From: W11650 sp041844915
Lineage (GTDB): Bacteria > Bacillota > Clostridia > Lachnospirales > Vallitaleaceae
Length of the DNA: 6,911 nt
NCBI GenBank assembly: GCA_041844915.1
Contig: JBGZBY010000094.1
Coordinates: 1 to 6,911 of the forward strand
Direction: 5' to 3'
This document shows positions 1 to 6,714 of the stretch, in pieces. Below the pieces are notes generated by a model that was given only the letters and a program-made list of their open reading frames with translations, had not been told where the DNA came from and did not search any database. The first letter of the stretch is position 1, and the number at the start of each line of letters is the position of its first letter. The position numbers were made by a program, and so were the translations under genes.

Positions 1-924
1 GCCGGTGTTTTCACTGTAAGTCGTATTGGCAGGGCCTCCGACCAGACCAGCAAATACCGTAGCAATTCCATCCCCGAATAAAGTACGATGGATTCCCGGA
101 TTTTCAAAGAAATTTTTTCCTACCACTGCTCCGTTAGTCGTAATATCGCCAATATGCTCAATAAATACAACCAATGCGATTGGCGCAATGGCAATGATAT
201 TACTCCATGAAAAATTGGGAAGTACAAAAATCTGTTCCCGAATCGCCTCAGAGGAAAAGGTAAATAATTTAGCAGTGACAAAGCCTGATAAATCGACAAA
301 GCCCAAAGGAATCGAAATAATATATCCCACTACCACCGAGATCAAAATTGGAACCAGCTGGAAAAAGCCTTTTGCAAAGATAGAAACAATAATCATTGTT
401 GCTACTACCGCCAAGGCGACTAAGGTTGCTTTTCCGTCAAATTGTCCATTGGAATAAAGAGCGCTGTTGATGGCTACTGGAGAAAGTCTTAGACCGATGA
501 CAATGATGATCGGGCCAGTAATGATAGGGGGAAAGAATTTTTTAACGGCATCCACGCCGGCAAAGTAGATGAGAATAGATAGGATAATGTATACTATTCC
601 GGCGGCGATAATTCCGCCTTTGACATTGGCCAGATTCTGAAGAAAGAATTCCCAGTTGGCGTCCGAGGTCAATTCAGCTGGTAAGAAGCCTTTTGGGTTC
701 AAGGTAAGAGCAATCGCTCCAATAAAAGCAAATGATGAGCCTAAGAAAACCGGCACAATCCTTTTCGTTACGAGGTGAAAAAGCAGAGTTCCGACTCCAG
801 CGGAGAAAATAGCGATAGCAGGGTTTAAGCCAGTCAGAAACGGCACCAAAACCGTTGCTCCAAACATCGCCAAAACATGCTGCACTCCCAAGAGCATTTT
901 TTTGCTGATACTAATTTCGTTCAT
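1..924 (-). CDS. uraA: Uracil permease, NCS2 (UraA/PyrP) family, N-terminal 308 residues; 3' end outside window
   Basis: Membrane symporter of the nucleobase/cation symporter-2 family, importing uracil for pyrimidine salvage. The reading frame is open from ATG 922-924 to the left edge, giving 308 residues of a protein that is usually about 420-430, so the last quarter or so is missing. Visible family features are the N-terminal VQHVLAMFGATVLVP segment (14-28), LGSSFAF (61-67), a series of hydrophobic helices, FIEHIGD (254-260) and GGPANTTYSENTG (296-308). Glu256 and Glu305 align with E. coli UraA Glu241 and Glu290, the uracil-contacting residues; the NTTYSEN signature favours uracil over xanthine or urate transporters. 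The start is fixed by an AGGAGG five bases upstream. It follows rluD at a distance of 201 bases, matching the ylyB-(pyrR)-pyrP order of Bacillus but without pyrR between. Control is probably by the leader terminator at 945-974. Substrate is inferred from motifs only. Confidence 0.93.
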   Translation of the reverse strand, partial: MNEISISKKMLLGVQHVLAMFGATVLVPFLTGLNPAIAIFSAGVGTLLFHLVTKRIVPVFLGSSFAFIGAIALTLNPKGFLPAELTSDANWEFFLQNLANVKGGIIAAGIVYIILSILIYFAGVDAVKKFFPPIITGPIIIVIGLRLSPVAINSALYSNGQFDGKATLVALAVVATMIIVSIFAKGFFQLVPILISVVVGYIISIPLGFVDLSGFVTAKLFTFSSEAIREQIFVLPNFSWSNIIAIAPIALVVFIEHIGDITTNGAVVGKNFFENPGIHRTLFGDGIATVFAGLVGGPANTTYSENTG

Positions 925-929
925 TTCGT

Positions 930-935
930 CCTCCT
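930..935 (-). promoter_or_regulatory. Ribosome binding site of uraA
   Basis: A perfect AGGAGG preceded by an A-run, five bases before the ATG at 922-924. It lies just downstream of the leader terminator's T-run (945-952), so translation of uraA depends on read-through of that terminator unless an unseen promoter lies between. Confidence 0.85.
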
Positions 936-944
936 TTTTTGCCC

Positions 945-974
945 AAAAAAAAGATTAAGCACATTACTTAATCT
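945..974 (-). terminator. Intrinsic terminator in the uraA leader (candidate attenuator)
   Basis: On the minus strand an 8-bp stem AGATTAAG (974-967) pairs with CTTAATCT (959-952) around a 7-base loop and leads straight into eight T residues (952-945). It sits between rluD and the uraA ribosome binding site and so would stop transcripts before uraA. The stem is A+T-rich and therefore weak, which suits a conditional terminator. An upstream segment (994-981, starting CATTA and containing CTT) can pair with the loop and 5' arm (TAATG at 966-962, AAG at 969-967), offering a possible antiterminator with bulges. The terminator shape is seen directly; its conditional use is inference. Confidence 0.7.
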
Positions 975-1125
975 ATTGTTGTTAAAGCATAATGAAATTA
1001 CCCTATGAAAAAATATGTTTGCCGCACCGGAAGGCTTCCCTATCTCCTGCTTACACAAATCCGGAACAAAAAACAGGCAACCCCTTGGCGAGTTAAGCAT
1101 TTTATGATAATCTCCGAACGCTTAT
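975..1125 (-). promoter_or_regulatory. Structured uraA leader of unknown class
   Basis: This is the 5' leader between the rluD stop and the uraA terminator. It contains nested complementary arms on the minus strand: TTGCC (1080-1076) with GGCAA (1023-1019) enclosing CCGGA (1064-1060) with TCCGG (1031-1027). The enclosed 28 bases are purine-rich and contain the palindromic GGAAGCCTTCC (1039-1029). I see no PyrR-type binding loop (TCCAGAGAGG), no purine, preQ1 or T-box signature, and no clear sigma-A promoter; TTGCCT at 1080-1075 is followed 17 bases later by only a poor -10. It is best read as a candidate cis-regulatory RNA for pyrimidine-responsive control, unproven. Confidence 0.4.
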
Positions 1126-2049
1126 CTACGGTAGAGTATCATAATTTCGCAAAGCTGTCAAGATATTTTTAAAATCTTTTGGCAGATCAGAGGAAAAAAG
1201 CATTTCCCTGCCTGTCCGTGGATGAACAAAACCCAACTCCCGCGCATGCAGGAGCTGCCCCTGCAAATGGAACAGTGATTTTTTGGGGCCGTACACCTTG
1301 TCGCCCAATACCGGATTTCCCATATGCGCTAGGTGAACCCGAATCTGATGCGTCCTGCCAGTTTCCAAGCGACAGCTGACATAAGTAAATTGTCCTTGCT
1401 TTAGCCTTTCCAGTACTTGATAATGTGTAACAGCCCACCTGCCTTCATCGGCTACCGCCATTTTTTTGCGATCGGCAGCCGCTCGGTTTAAATAGCCGGA
1501 AATCATGCCCTCATCCTCTTTGATATTGTTTTGCACAATCGCCTCATATCGCCGGAATAAGCTGTGATTCTTGAGCTGTTCCGCAAGTTTTAAATGCATA
1601 TTGTCATTTTTAGCAACCAGCAGCAATCCAGTGGTATCCTTGTCAATCCGGTGTACGATGCCGGGACGAAAATCGCCATTGATACTGGAAAGTCTGCCTT
1701 GGCAATGATGCATCACCGCATTTACCAAGGTTCCTTCGGTATGCCCTGGGGCTGGATGAACAACCATCCCGCGCGGCTTATTGATTACCAAAAGATCCTT
1801 GTCCTCATAAACAATATCCAAAGGAATCGCTTCGGCCAGCGGCGCGCTTTTTTCTTCCTTTTCTGGCAGCATAAGACAAATACAGTCGCCATAGCTGCAA
1901 GCATAATTTGTTTTTACTTTTTTGTCATTGACCAAGCACGCTCCGTCTTTAATCAGCTTTTGCAGATAGCTTCGGCTTTCCTCTGGAAGCTGCAAGCTTA
2001 AAAATTTATCAATGCGAAGCTTTTCGGTCTGTTCAAATTTCCAATTCAT
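1126..2049 (-). CDS. rluD: 23S rRNA pseudouridine synthase, RluA/RluD family (YlyB-like)
   Basis: Isomerises specific uridines in large-subunit rRNA to pseudouridine. The 307-residue protein has the usual family length and layout: an N-terminal S4 RNA-binding domain (about 8-60, LRIDKFLSLQL onward), then the catalytic domain from about 77. The active-site motif HRIDKDTTGLLLVAK spans 133-147, with Asp136 as the expected catalytic aspartate; GRTHQIRVHL (231-240) and the preceding VSCRLET are the second conserved block, and NKPRGMVVHP (90-99) the first. The ATG overlaps the lspA stop by one base (TAATG), and an AAGGA about 12 bases upstream lies inside lspA, so translation is probably coupled. 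Family membership is certain; whether it modifies positions 1911/1915/1917 like E. coli RluD or others cannot be read from sequence. B. subtilis places the ortholog ylyB in the same position after lspA. Confidence 0.94.
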   Translation of the reverse strand: MNWKFEQTEKLRIDKFLSLQLPEESRSYLQKLIKDGACLVNDKKVKTNYACSYGDCICLMLPEKEEKSAPLAEAIPLDIVYEDKDLLVINKPRGMVVHPAPGHTEGTLVNAVMHHCQGRLSSINGDFRPGIVHRIDKDTTGLLLVAKNDNMHLKLAEQLKNHSLFRRYEAIVQNNIKEDEGMISGYLNRAAADRKKMAVADEGRWAVTHYQVLERLKQGQFTYVSCRLETGRTHQIRVHLAHMGNPVLGDKVYGPKKSLFHLQGQLLHARELGFVHPRTGREMLFSSDLPKDFKNILTALRNYDTLP

Positions 2050-2516
2050 TAAAATTCAAAATCCTTATATTTTGTCATTACCAGAAGTATCAAAACAATT
2101 GAACTGACGACGACATAGGTGTCCGCCAGATTAAATACCGGAAATTCAAACCAATAAAAATGCAGCATATCAATAACATAACCTAACCGAATCCGGTCAA
2201 TCAAATTGCCCAATGCTCCGGCAATCAAAAACAGCAATACAAAACGAATGGTATCATATTTTTTGGTCAACGGCAATTTATAATGAAAATACAAAATCAA
2301 AAGAAAAATGGCACAGGTAAACAAAGACAGCAGGATTGGGCCATATTCTTTGTTGGCGAAAACGCCAAATGCAACACCGGTATTTTCCACATAGGTTAAT
2401 TCAAAAATTCCCTTTAATATCGTAAAAGGCGGATTTCCCTTTAACTTTAAAACGGTCAAAAGCTTGGTGCCTTGATCCAGCAGCACCAAAAGCGCAACGA
2501 TAATGATCGATTTCAT
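2049..2516 (-). CDS. lspA: Lipoprotein signal peptidase (signal peptidase II)
   Basis: Integral membrane aspartic protease that removes signal peptides from diacylglyceryl-modified prolipoproteins. The 155-residue length is typical. Four hydrophobic helices are visible, at about 2-22, 58-78, 88-104 and 133-148. Conserved blocks are LLDQGTK (12-18), ENTGVAFG (44-51), GNLIDRIRLGYVIDM (103-117) and FNLADTYV (128-135); Asp116 and Asp132 match the catalytic dyad. Start ATG 2514-2516 follows the divIVA stop by two bases, with its GAGGAT ribosome binding site formed by the last divIVA codons, pointing to coupled translation. The stop overlaps the rluD start. The lspA-rluD pair is a very common Firmicute arrangement. 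Confidence 0.96.
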   Translation of the reverse strand: MKSIIIVALLVLLDQGTKLLTVLKLKGNPPFTILKGIFELTYVENTGVAFGVFANKEYGPILLSLFTCAIFLLILYFHYKLPLTKKYDTIRFVLLFLIAGALGNLIDRIRLGYVIDMLHFYWFEFPVFNLADTYVVVSSIVLILLVMTKYKDFEF

Positions 2517-2518
2517 TT

Positions 2519-3082
2519 TTAATCCTCATCTTTATTAAATATTTCTTTAGCCTTTGCCCAAGATTCTTTATTTTTTCCGGATTCTCTATGCTCTTGCGAG
2601 TCTTTCTGATGCTCTTCTTCCTCCAAGCCTTCACTGAAGCTGACAGCTTCTTTTCCAATCATATCCAGCTGTAACTGAAGGTATTGCTGAACCTGAACTT
2701 TCGCCGTTTCAAAGGAGCGCATCAAATTTCTTTTCTGCAATCGCAGATGATTGAGCTCATCCTTGGTATTGCTCAAAATCTCAGCCGCCTTAAGCTCCGC
2801 CTCCCGCTCAATCAGCTCCGCTTCTTCTCTGGCATGCTTTCTTGTTTCCTCCGCTGTTTTCTCCGCCAATATCAGAGTGTTTTGCAGAGTTTCCTCCAAG
2901 GTTTTATAGTACTGGATTCCTTCACTGAGAACATTGAGCTTATCCTTTAATTCAATATTCTCCCGATACAGAACCTCATAGTTGGCAATAATTTCTTTTA
3001 AAAATTTACGAACTTCTCTGGTATCAAAGCCCATAAACGCTTTATCAAATTTTTTTGATTCAATATCAAGGGGTGTTAGCAT
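2519..3082 (-). CDS. divIVA: DivIVA domain cell-division/pole protein
   Basis: Peripheral membrane coiled-coil protein that binds negatively curved membrane at septa and poles and recruits partners there. With the start chosen here it is 187 residues. The N-terminal membrane-binding domain is clear: LTPLDIESKKFDKAFMGFD (2-20) followed by TREVRKFLKEIIANYEVLY. A long heptad-rich coiled coil covers about 28-140, and the tail (153-187) is highly charged, rich in Glu, Lys and Gln. Phe16 matches the membrane-inserting Phe17 of B. subtilis DivIVA, but the neighbouring Arg18 is replaced by Met17. The ATG at 3080-3082 has GGAGG five bases upstream; longer in-frame extensions to 3169 add an atypical N-terminus and lack a good site. 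It lies downstream of yggT, with ylmH not present between them. Confidence 0.93.
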   Translation of the reverse strand: MLTPLDIESKKFDKAFMGFDTREVRKFLKEIIANYEVLYRENIELKDKLNVLSEGIQYYKTLEETLQNTLILAEKTAEETRKHAREEAELIEREAELKAAEILSNTKDELNHLRLQKRNLMRSFETAKVQVQQYLQLQLDMIGKEAVSFSEGLEEEEHQKDSQEHRESGKNKESWAKAKEIFNKDED

Positions 3083-3191
3083 TTCTACCTCCATTTTTTC
3101 GCTAATTTCTTTGCAGCTGACGACTATGGCAGCCATAGCCAAAATTCGATTTTTTGTGTATCTCCGCAAAAGCCGCGGACAGCGATAATTC
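3083..3191 (-). promoter_or_regulatory. divIVA upstream gap with two stem-loops
   Basis: This 109-base interval between the yggT stop and the divIVA start holds an imperfect hairpin, TCCGC (3179-3175) with GCGGA (3167-3163), and a stronger one at 3140-3122: GGCTATGG paired with CCATAGTC around a CTG loop (8 bp including one G-T). Neither is followed by a T-run, so they are not standard terminators. No good promoter was found and the three minus-strand frames show no YlmH-like remnant. The hairpins may act in mRNA processing or stability; that is inference. Confidence 0.4.
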
Positions 3192-3455
3192 CTATATAAT
3201 AGCTTTTAAAGCATCGATGATAATAAAGGCAATCAGCGGAGAAATATCAAAAATATTTCCATTGCCCTGAAAAATGGAGCGCTCAATCAGCATACGAATC
3301 GGCTCCAGCAAAGGCTCCGTCAATTCAAACAAAAAGGCCTTAAGCTTCATTAAAAGCGGCGTTCCCGCCGGAATCCACGATAAAATCACCCGCGCAAACA
3401 GAGCGATCTCTATCGCCGTCAAAAACCAAGATATTGTTCTTATGATCAAATCCAT
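3192..3455 (-). CDS. ylmG: YggT/YlmG family membrane protein
   Basis: Small integral membrane protein of the YggT family, conserved next to sepF in Firmicutes and linked genetically to division or nucleoid organisation; its molecular activity is not established. The 87 residues contain two hydrophobic segments (about 3-28 and 68-87) joined by the family's amphipathic linker. Recognisable blocks are ARVILSWIP (21-29), TEPLLEPIR (46-54) and FDISPLIAF (69-77). The ATG at 3453-3455 lies one base after the sepF stop and has GGAAGAG about eight bases upstream inside the sepF end. A GTG three codons earlier (3464) overlaps sepF, but the same site would sit only about a base away, so ATG is preferred. 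Confidence 0.88.
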   Translation of the reverse strand: MDLIIRTISWFLTAIEIALFARVILSWIPAGTPLLMKLKAFLFELTEPLLEPIRMLIERSIFQGNGNIFDISPLIAFIIIDALKAII

Positions 3456-3456
3456 C

Positions 3457-4023
3457 TTATTCACTCTTCCACGGTAAAATAATACCGTTTGATTTCAGCT
3501 CCTCTTGGAAATGCCCGGCAATATCGACATTTTCAGGAGCAATAATAAAGATATTTTGCGTCACTCTTTCCAGATTTCCGCCCAAGGTGTAAACCGCACC
3601 GGAAACAAAGTCCATAATCCGCTGCGCGATGCTGTAATCCATTTTTTCCAAATTGACAATTACCGGCCGTTGACTGCGGATATGATCGGCAATGACCTGC
3701 GCCTCATCATAGGTAGCCGGCTGAATTACAACAACCTCCATTTGCACGCTGGCATGAAAATTAACCACATTGGATTTGGGATGAATGCTTCTGCTGTCCG
3801 GCTGCTTGACGGAATAATGGCTTTCAATGGTGCGCACCGAGCGCTCCGCTCTTTCGGTTCTTTCCGGTCTTTCATAAACCTCCTGCTTATTTTCTCGTCT
3901 GGCAGGGCGAATATTTTGGGCAGTCGATTCTTCCAGCTTATCTTCCATCTCTAAATCCAAATCATCCTCAATCGTATCATTCAATTTCATTGCGTTCATC
4001 AATTTATCAATAAAATTAGCCAT
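3457..4023 (-). CDS. sepF: Cell division protein SepF
   Basis: Membrane anchor and organiser of FtsZ polymers at the septum. The 188 residues have the standard layout: an N-terminal amphipathic membrane-targeting helix (MANFIDKLMNAMKL, 1-14), an acidic then Arg/Glu-rich flexible linker (about 17-85, with the repetitive ERPERTERAERSVR at 51-64), and the globular SepF domain (about 93-182). Diagnostic stretches are RPVIVNLEKMD (119-129), AQRIMDFVSGAVYTLGG (133-149) and IFIIAPENVDI (158-168). Start ATG 4021-4023 has GAGGAG about nine bases upstream; that site overlaps the yggS stop codon (TGAGGAG). A longer in-frame start at 4107 would sit inside yggS and add a non-family N-terminus. The yggS-sepF-yggT order equals B. 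subtilis ylmE-ylmF-ylmG. Confidence 0.95.
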   Translation of the reverse strand: MANFIDKLMNAMKLNDTIEDDLDLEMEDKLEESTAQNIRPARRENKQEVYERPERTERAERSVRTIESHYSVKQPDSRSIHPKSNVVNFHASVQMEVVVIQPATYDEAQVIADHIRSQRPVIVNLEKMDYSIAQRIMDFVSGAVYTLGGNLERVTQNIFIIAPENVDIAGHFQEELKSNGIILPWKSE

Positions 4024-4036
4024 AATTTCTTTCTCC

Positions 4037-4744
4037 TCATTTATAATTTCTTTCGCCAAAAATAGCCGTCCCCAAGCGAATATGAGTTGCGCCTTCTTCA
4101 ATTGCAACTTGATAATCGCCGCTCATGCCCATAGACAGAATGTCCATAGTTACATTATCATAGTTTTTAGCACGAATGTCAACAGAAATTTGCCTGATTT
4201 TTTGAAATATGCCGCGATTCCTCTCCGGATCTTCAACGTAGGGAGCAACGGTCATCAGACCCCGCAGCGCTATATTGGGAAATTCTGCAATCCGCTTTAC
4301 CGCCTCGGACAGATCTGCCTCCGAAAAGCCCTGTTTGCTGGCCTCTCCGGCAATATTGACTTGTAATAATATATCAGCAGTTAATGCCTGCTTCTGTGCA
4401 AAGGCCTGAATCTCATCAGCCAGCTTAATGGATTCCACCGAATGAATCAATGCACATTTGCCGACAACATATTTTAATTTATTGGATTGCAAATGCCCAA
4501 TCATGTGCCAGCGAAGGTCCGCCGGCAAATACGGCTGCTTATCTCTAAGCTCCTGCGGCTTGTTTTCTCCAAAATCCCTTTGTCCAAGCTCATACAGCAT
4601 ACGGATTTCTTCGGCACTCCTTGTTTTGCTGACTGCTATCAGGTGCAGATCTTCTTTCCTTCTGCCGACTTTATCCAAGCTTTCCATAATTTTTTGCCAA
4701 AGCTTTGCCAGTTTTTTTTCTGTCGGCATATTCTCATTTTGCAT
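4037..4744 (-). CDS. yggS: YggS/YlmE family PLP homeostasis protein
   Basis: PLP-binding protein of the YggS/PLPBP family, with a single alanine-racemase-like TIM barrel; it has no known catalytic reaction and helps balance cellular pyridoxal phosphate and amino acid metabolism. The 235-residue length is usual. Lys40 in LIAVSKT (35-41) is the expected PLP Schiff-base lysine. Other signatures are FGENKPQE (58-65), WHMIGHLQSNK (79-89), HSVES (101-105), LQVN (127-130), GLMTVAP (162-168), LSMGMSGD (203-210) and IRLGTAIFGER (222-232). The start has AAGGA about ten bases upstream. Its stop is 13 bases from sepF. Upstream is a 382-base gene-free gap, so a promoter for the division cluster could lie there, though I see no strong -35/-10 pair. 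Confidence 0.94.
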   Translation of the reverse strand: MQNENMPTEKKLAKLWQKIMESLDKVGRRKEDLHLIAVSKTRSAEEIRMLYELGQRDFGENKPQELRDKQPYLPADLRWHMIGHLQSNKLKYVVGKCALIHSVESIKLADEIQAFAQKQALTADILLQVNIAGEASKQGFSEADLSEAVKRIAEFPNIALRGLMTVAPYVEDPERNRGIFQKIRQISVDIRAKNYDNVTMDILSMGMSGDYQVAIEEGATHIRLGTAIFGERNYK

Positions 4745-5126
4745 ATCTTCTGCTTCCTTTCTTCTTAGCGCAAGTTAGAGTAAGCCATTTTCGTGCGTTG
4801 CCCAAAAGGCGACTTCGATCAAGGAACCCAAGCTTCCCCAAAAGCGAATCGCACGGTACGCGGCGCTCCAGCAGCCCCGACAGGCTCGTCTTTTTCTCCG
4901 CACTCCGCTAAATATCAGCCGTTCCTATCTGAATTTTCTTTTGGTGGGTACTTTTTCCTGTCGTTAGCTCTATTGCTCGCGCTTTTTGGCAAAGCTTATT
5001 TCCTTTCGGAGCGGCAATTTAACTTGCTCTACTTCTTTTTGGCTCCTCTTTTCAACCATTTCTTATAGGCAACCAATAATTTTAAGCATCGCCGCTCACT
5101 AAGCGCCTTTGACTTTTCCTGCTCAT
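4745..5126. other. Gene-free gap between the HlyD-like gene and yggS, with repeat-like sequence
   Basis: No protein with a plausible start and family resemblance is visible on either strand. The part at 4841-4900 is markedly G+C-rich (38 of 60 bases) compared with the neighbouring genes. It includes GCGAATCGC at 4844-4852, the same nine bases that form the hairpin arms at 6719-6788, and at 4946-5010 a spaced set of words (GGGTACT, ATTGCTCG, TTCCTTTCGGA) that recurs in the same order at 6791-6863. This suggests a decayed copy of a repeat family. A promoter for yggS would be expected here; the best minus-strand candidate, TTGGGC with TACTCT 17 bases on, is too poor to call. Confidence 0.45.
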
Positions 5127-6629
5127 TTATTTGATAACAGAAAATTCTTTGAGATTTTGCGCTTCTCCGGCAATCTGATCATAAATCTTTATACTGTAAG
5201 GGAAAAATTTTTTGACAATACTAAAGTGATCGGATTGATAAAGCCGATGGATTCGCTTAAAATCCGCATATCCCTTATTTAAAACATAAACTCCCAGTAT
5301 TTTTTCCTCCTGACCGATGGTATAGTCGGCATATTCATTCGCTTTTTCAGGAAGAAGGTTTAAAAGGATATCTCCCTTTTGCAGTTCGTTCGGGTCGTCT
5401 ACCGGCAAAACCAAATACTGCCCATCATTTTCGCCATATACCTTAATTCTTACAAAAACGGCGGTTTCCTGTTTTTTCTCATCTATCGCCTTTTTTCGTA
5501 CAAAATAATCGCCTCTTTCATTAATATCGACAGCTGTCTTGGGAATCACCCACACCATTTTGGAGGAAATTGCCGAATTGGGAATCTTAAGTCCGCTGTA
5601 TTGATTATATGTAATTTGCGCCGGTAAAAAGCGTTCCTCTAAAAAGCGATTGATAAAGCGTTCTGCTTGAAAAACTGCCAGATAACTGTCCGCCTGCTGT
5701 TCCAATCTTATTAGACGCACTGTCATAGATAAATTTTTAGAAGGGAAGAACAGTCTGATAAAGCTGCCCTGCTGTTTTTCGAGATAACTATAGGTAACTC
5801 CATTAATTTCCGCTCCCAAATAAAAATAGAGATTATCAATATTTTTAAAAAGGAAGTCCTTTTCTTTCACCTCTTTGTTTTCTAAACGGTTAATGACTTT
5901 TGCCTGCTTATTTAAATCTGACAGCTGAAAGCTGTCAGAAGTAATTTCCTCCAAGCCGTCCATGCTATAAGATATAGTCGATGACTGGCTTACTCGATAG
6001 GTTTTACCAATGCTTTCAATCTGTTGACGATAAAGCTCTAGGTTGTCAAGGCTTTTTTGATAGCTACCGCTGTCGCTTACTGTATAGCCAAGGCTCCCGC
6101 TAGCCATCATATTTTCCAGCTCATGCAGAATTTGATTGGTATAGTCAAATTTATGATAATTGTTATTCACGGCATATTCTCTAAAATAAGCTTGTAATTC
6201 CTTTTGGGTTTGCGGGTCGTATTCGATAGCCGAGGACAGTCTTTCCTTCTCCGAATTAAGACTGGCTAAGATCTGATTTCTTCTTAAGAAGTCATGCGTT
6301 ACGCTGCACACAGCTTCCCCTTTTTTGGCAGTTGCGCCGGCTGGAAGAAAAATATCCATAATTCCACTCTCCGCTGCATAGACATTGGATTCCTGCCGAA
6401 TCACCATAGCGTCAAAAACAACGCTTTCCTCCAAAACGCCAGCTTCTACCGTCACCGATTTAATCTGCTTCATGGTCAAAAGCTGATAAGCAAAAAATAG
6501 GATGTAGACTAGCAAAAGGCTAAAGATGACAATACCGGTGCGAATATGCCGATTGATTTTTTCCTTGGCATTTTCCCGAACCTCCATCGCCTTAAACTGA
6601 TTGGCGTCTTTTTTTTCTGAATTTCGCAT
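5127..6629 (-). CDS. HlyD-like membrane-anchored protein (barrel-sandwich hybrid), function unknown
   Basis: The 500-residue protein has a charged cytoplasmic N-terminus (1-30), one transmembrane helix (about 32-51) and a long extracytoplasmic part. A biotinyl-lipoyl-like half motif lies at about 75-110 (MVIRQESNVYAAESGIMDIF, then GATAKKGEAVCSV), a predicted helical middle at about 113-260, and a second beta-rich half from about 287 with LKIPNSAI (347-354) as in HlyD/RND adaptor proteins. The C-terminus (about 444-500) includes GVYVLNKGYADFKRI and YDQIAGEAQ. HlyD relatives usually join an inner membrane transporter to an outer component, but no ABC or RND partner is in the window. Its place ahead of yggS-sepF-yggT suggests a role in the envelope or at the septum, which is inference. 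The ATG at 6629 has only a weak AAGGA about 13 bases upstream; the later Met15 is not better placed. Confidence 0.75.
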   Translation of the reverse strand: MRNSEKKDANQFKAMEVRENAKEKINRHIRTGIVIFSLLLVYILFFAYQLLTMKQIKSVTVEAGVLEESVVFDAMVIRQESNVYAAESGIMDIFLPAGATAKKGEAVCSVTHDFLRRNQILASLNSEKERLSSAIEYDPQTQKELQAYFREYAVNNNYHKFDYTNQILHELENMMASGSLGYTVSDSGSYQKSLDNLELYRQQIESIGKTYRVSQSSTISYSMDGLEEITSDSFQLSDLNKQAKVINRLENKEVKEKDFLFKNIDNLYFYLGAEINGVTYSYLEKQQGSFIRLFFPSKNLSMTVRLIRLEQQADSYLAVFQAERFINRFLEERFLPAQITYNQYSGLKIPNSAISSKMVWVIPKTAVDINERGDYFVRKKAIDEKKQETAVFVRIKVYGENDGQYLVLPVDDPNELQKGDILLNLLPEKANEYADYTIGQEEKILGVYVLNKGYADFKRIHRLYQSDHFSIVKKFFPYSIKIYDQIAGEAQNLKEFSVIK

Positions 6630-6714
6630 AGTTCTTGCTCTTTCCTTACTTCAAAATAATTCTTTCTCGTTTTGCTCCTGCTCCGTGCTTCGCACTCCCG
6701 CACTCCTGTTTTTT

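Noticed and set aside
26..457. 143-codon plus-strand open frame
   Set aside because: It is antisense to the uracil permease, whose minus-strand frame shows clear NCS2 motifs over the whole interval; the plus-strand product has no family features.
1019..1080. Cobalamin-riboswitch-like wording (ATAGGGAAGCC followed by CCGGTG) in the uraA leader
   Set aside because: The essential B12-box and the rest of the conserved core are absent, the spacing is wrong, and the downstream gene is a uracil permease.
3083..3169. N-terminal extension of DivIVA to an upstream start
   Set aside because: The added 29 residues do not resemble DivIVA, lie across the stem-loop gap, and the internal ATG at 3082 has an ideal GGAGG at five bases.
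3456..3464. GTG start for yggT overlapping sepF
   Set aside because: The nearest Shine-Dalgarno sequence is too close to this codon but well placed for the ATG at 3455.
4024..4107. N-terminal extension of SepF into yggS
   Set aside because: It would overlap the well-conserved yggS C-terminus; MANFIDKL at 4023 is the typical SepF start and has a strong ribosome binding site.
4745..4800. Possible sigma-A promoter ahead of yggS (TTGGGC-17-TACTCT)
   Set aside because: Only about three of six bases match in each box, not enough to annotate.
4793..5068. 91-codon plus-strand open frame with a hydrophobic segment
   Set aside because: It begins at a GTG with no ribosome binding site, runs through the repeat-like gap, opposes all neighbours in direction, and matches no family I know.
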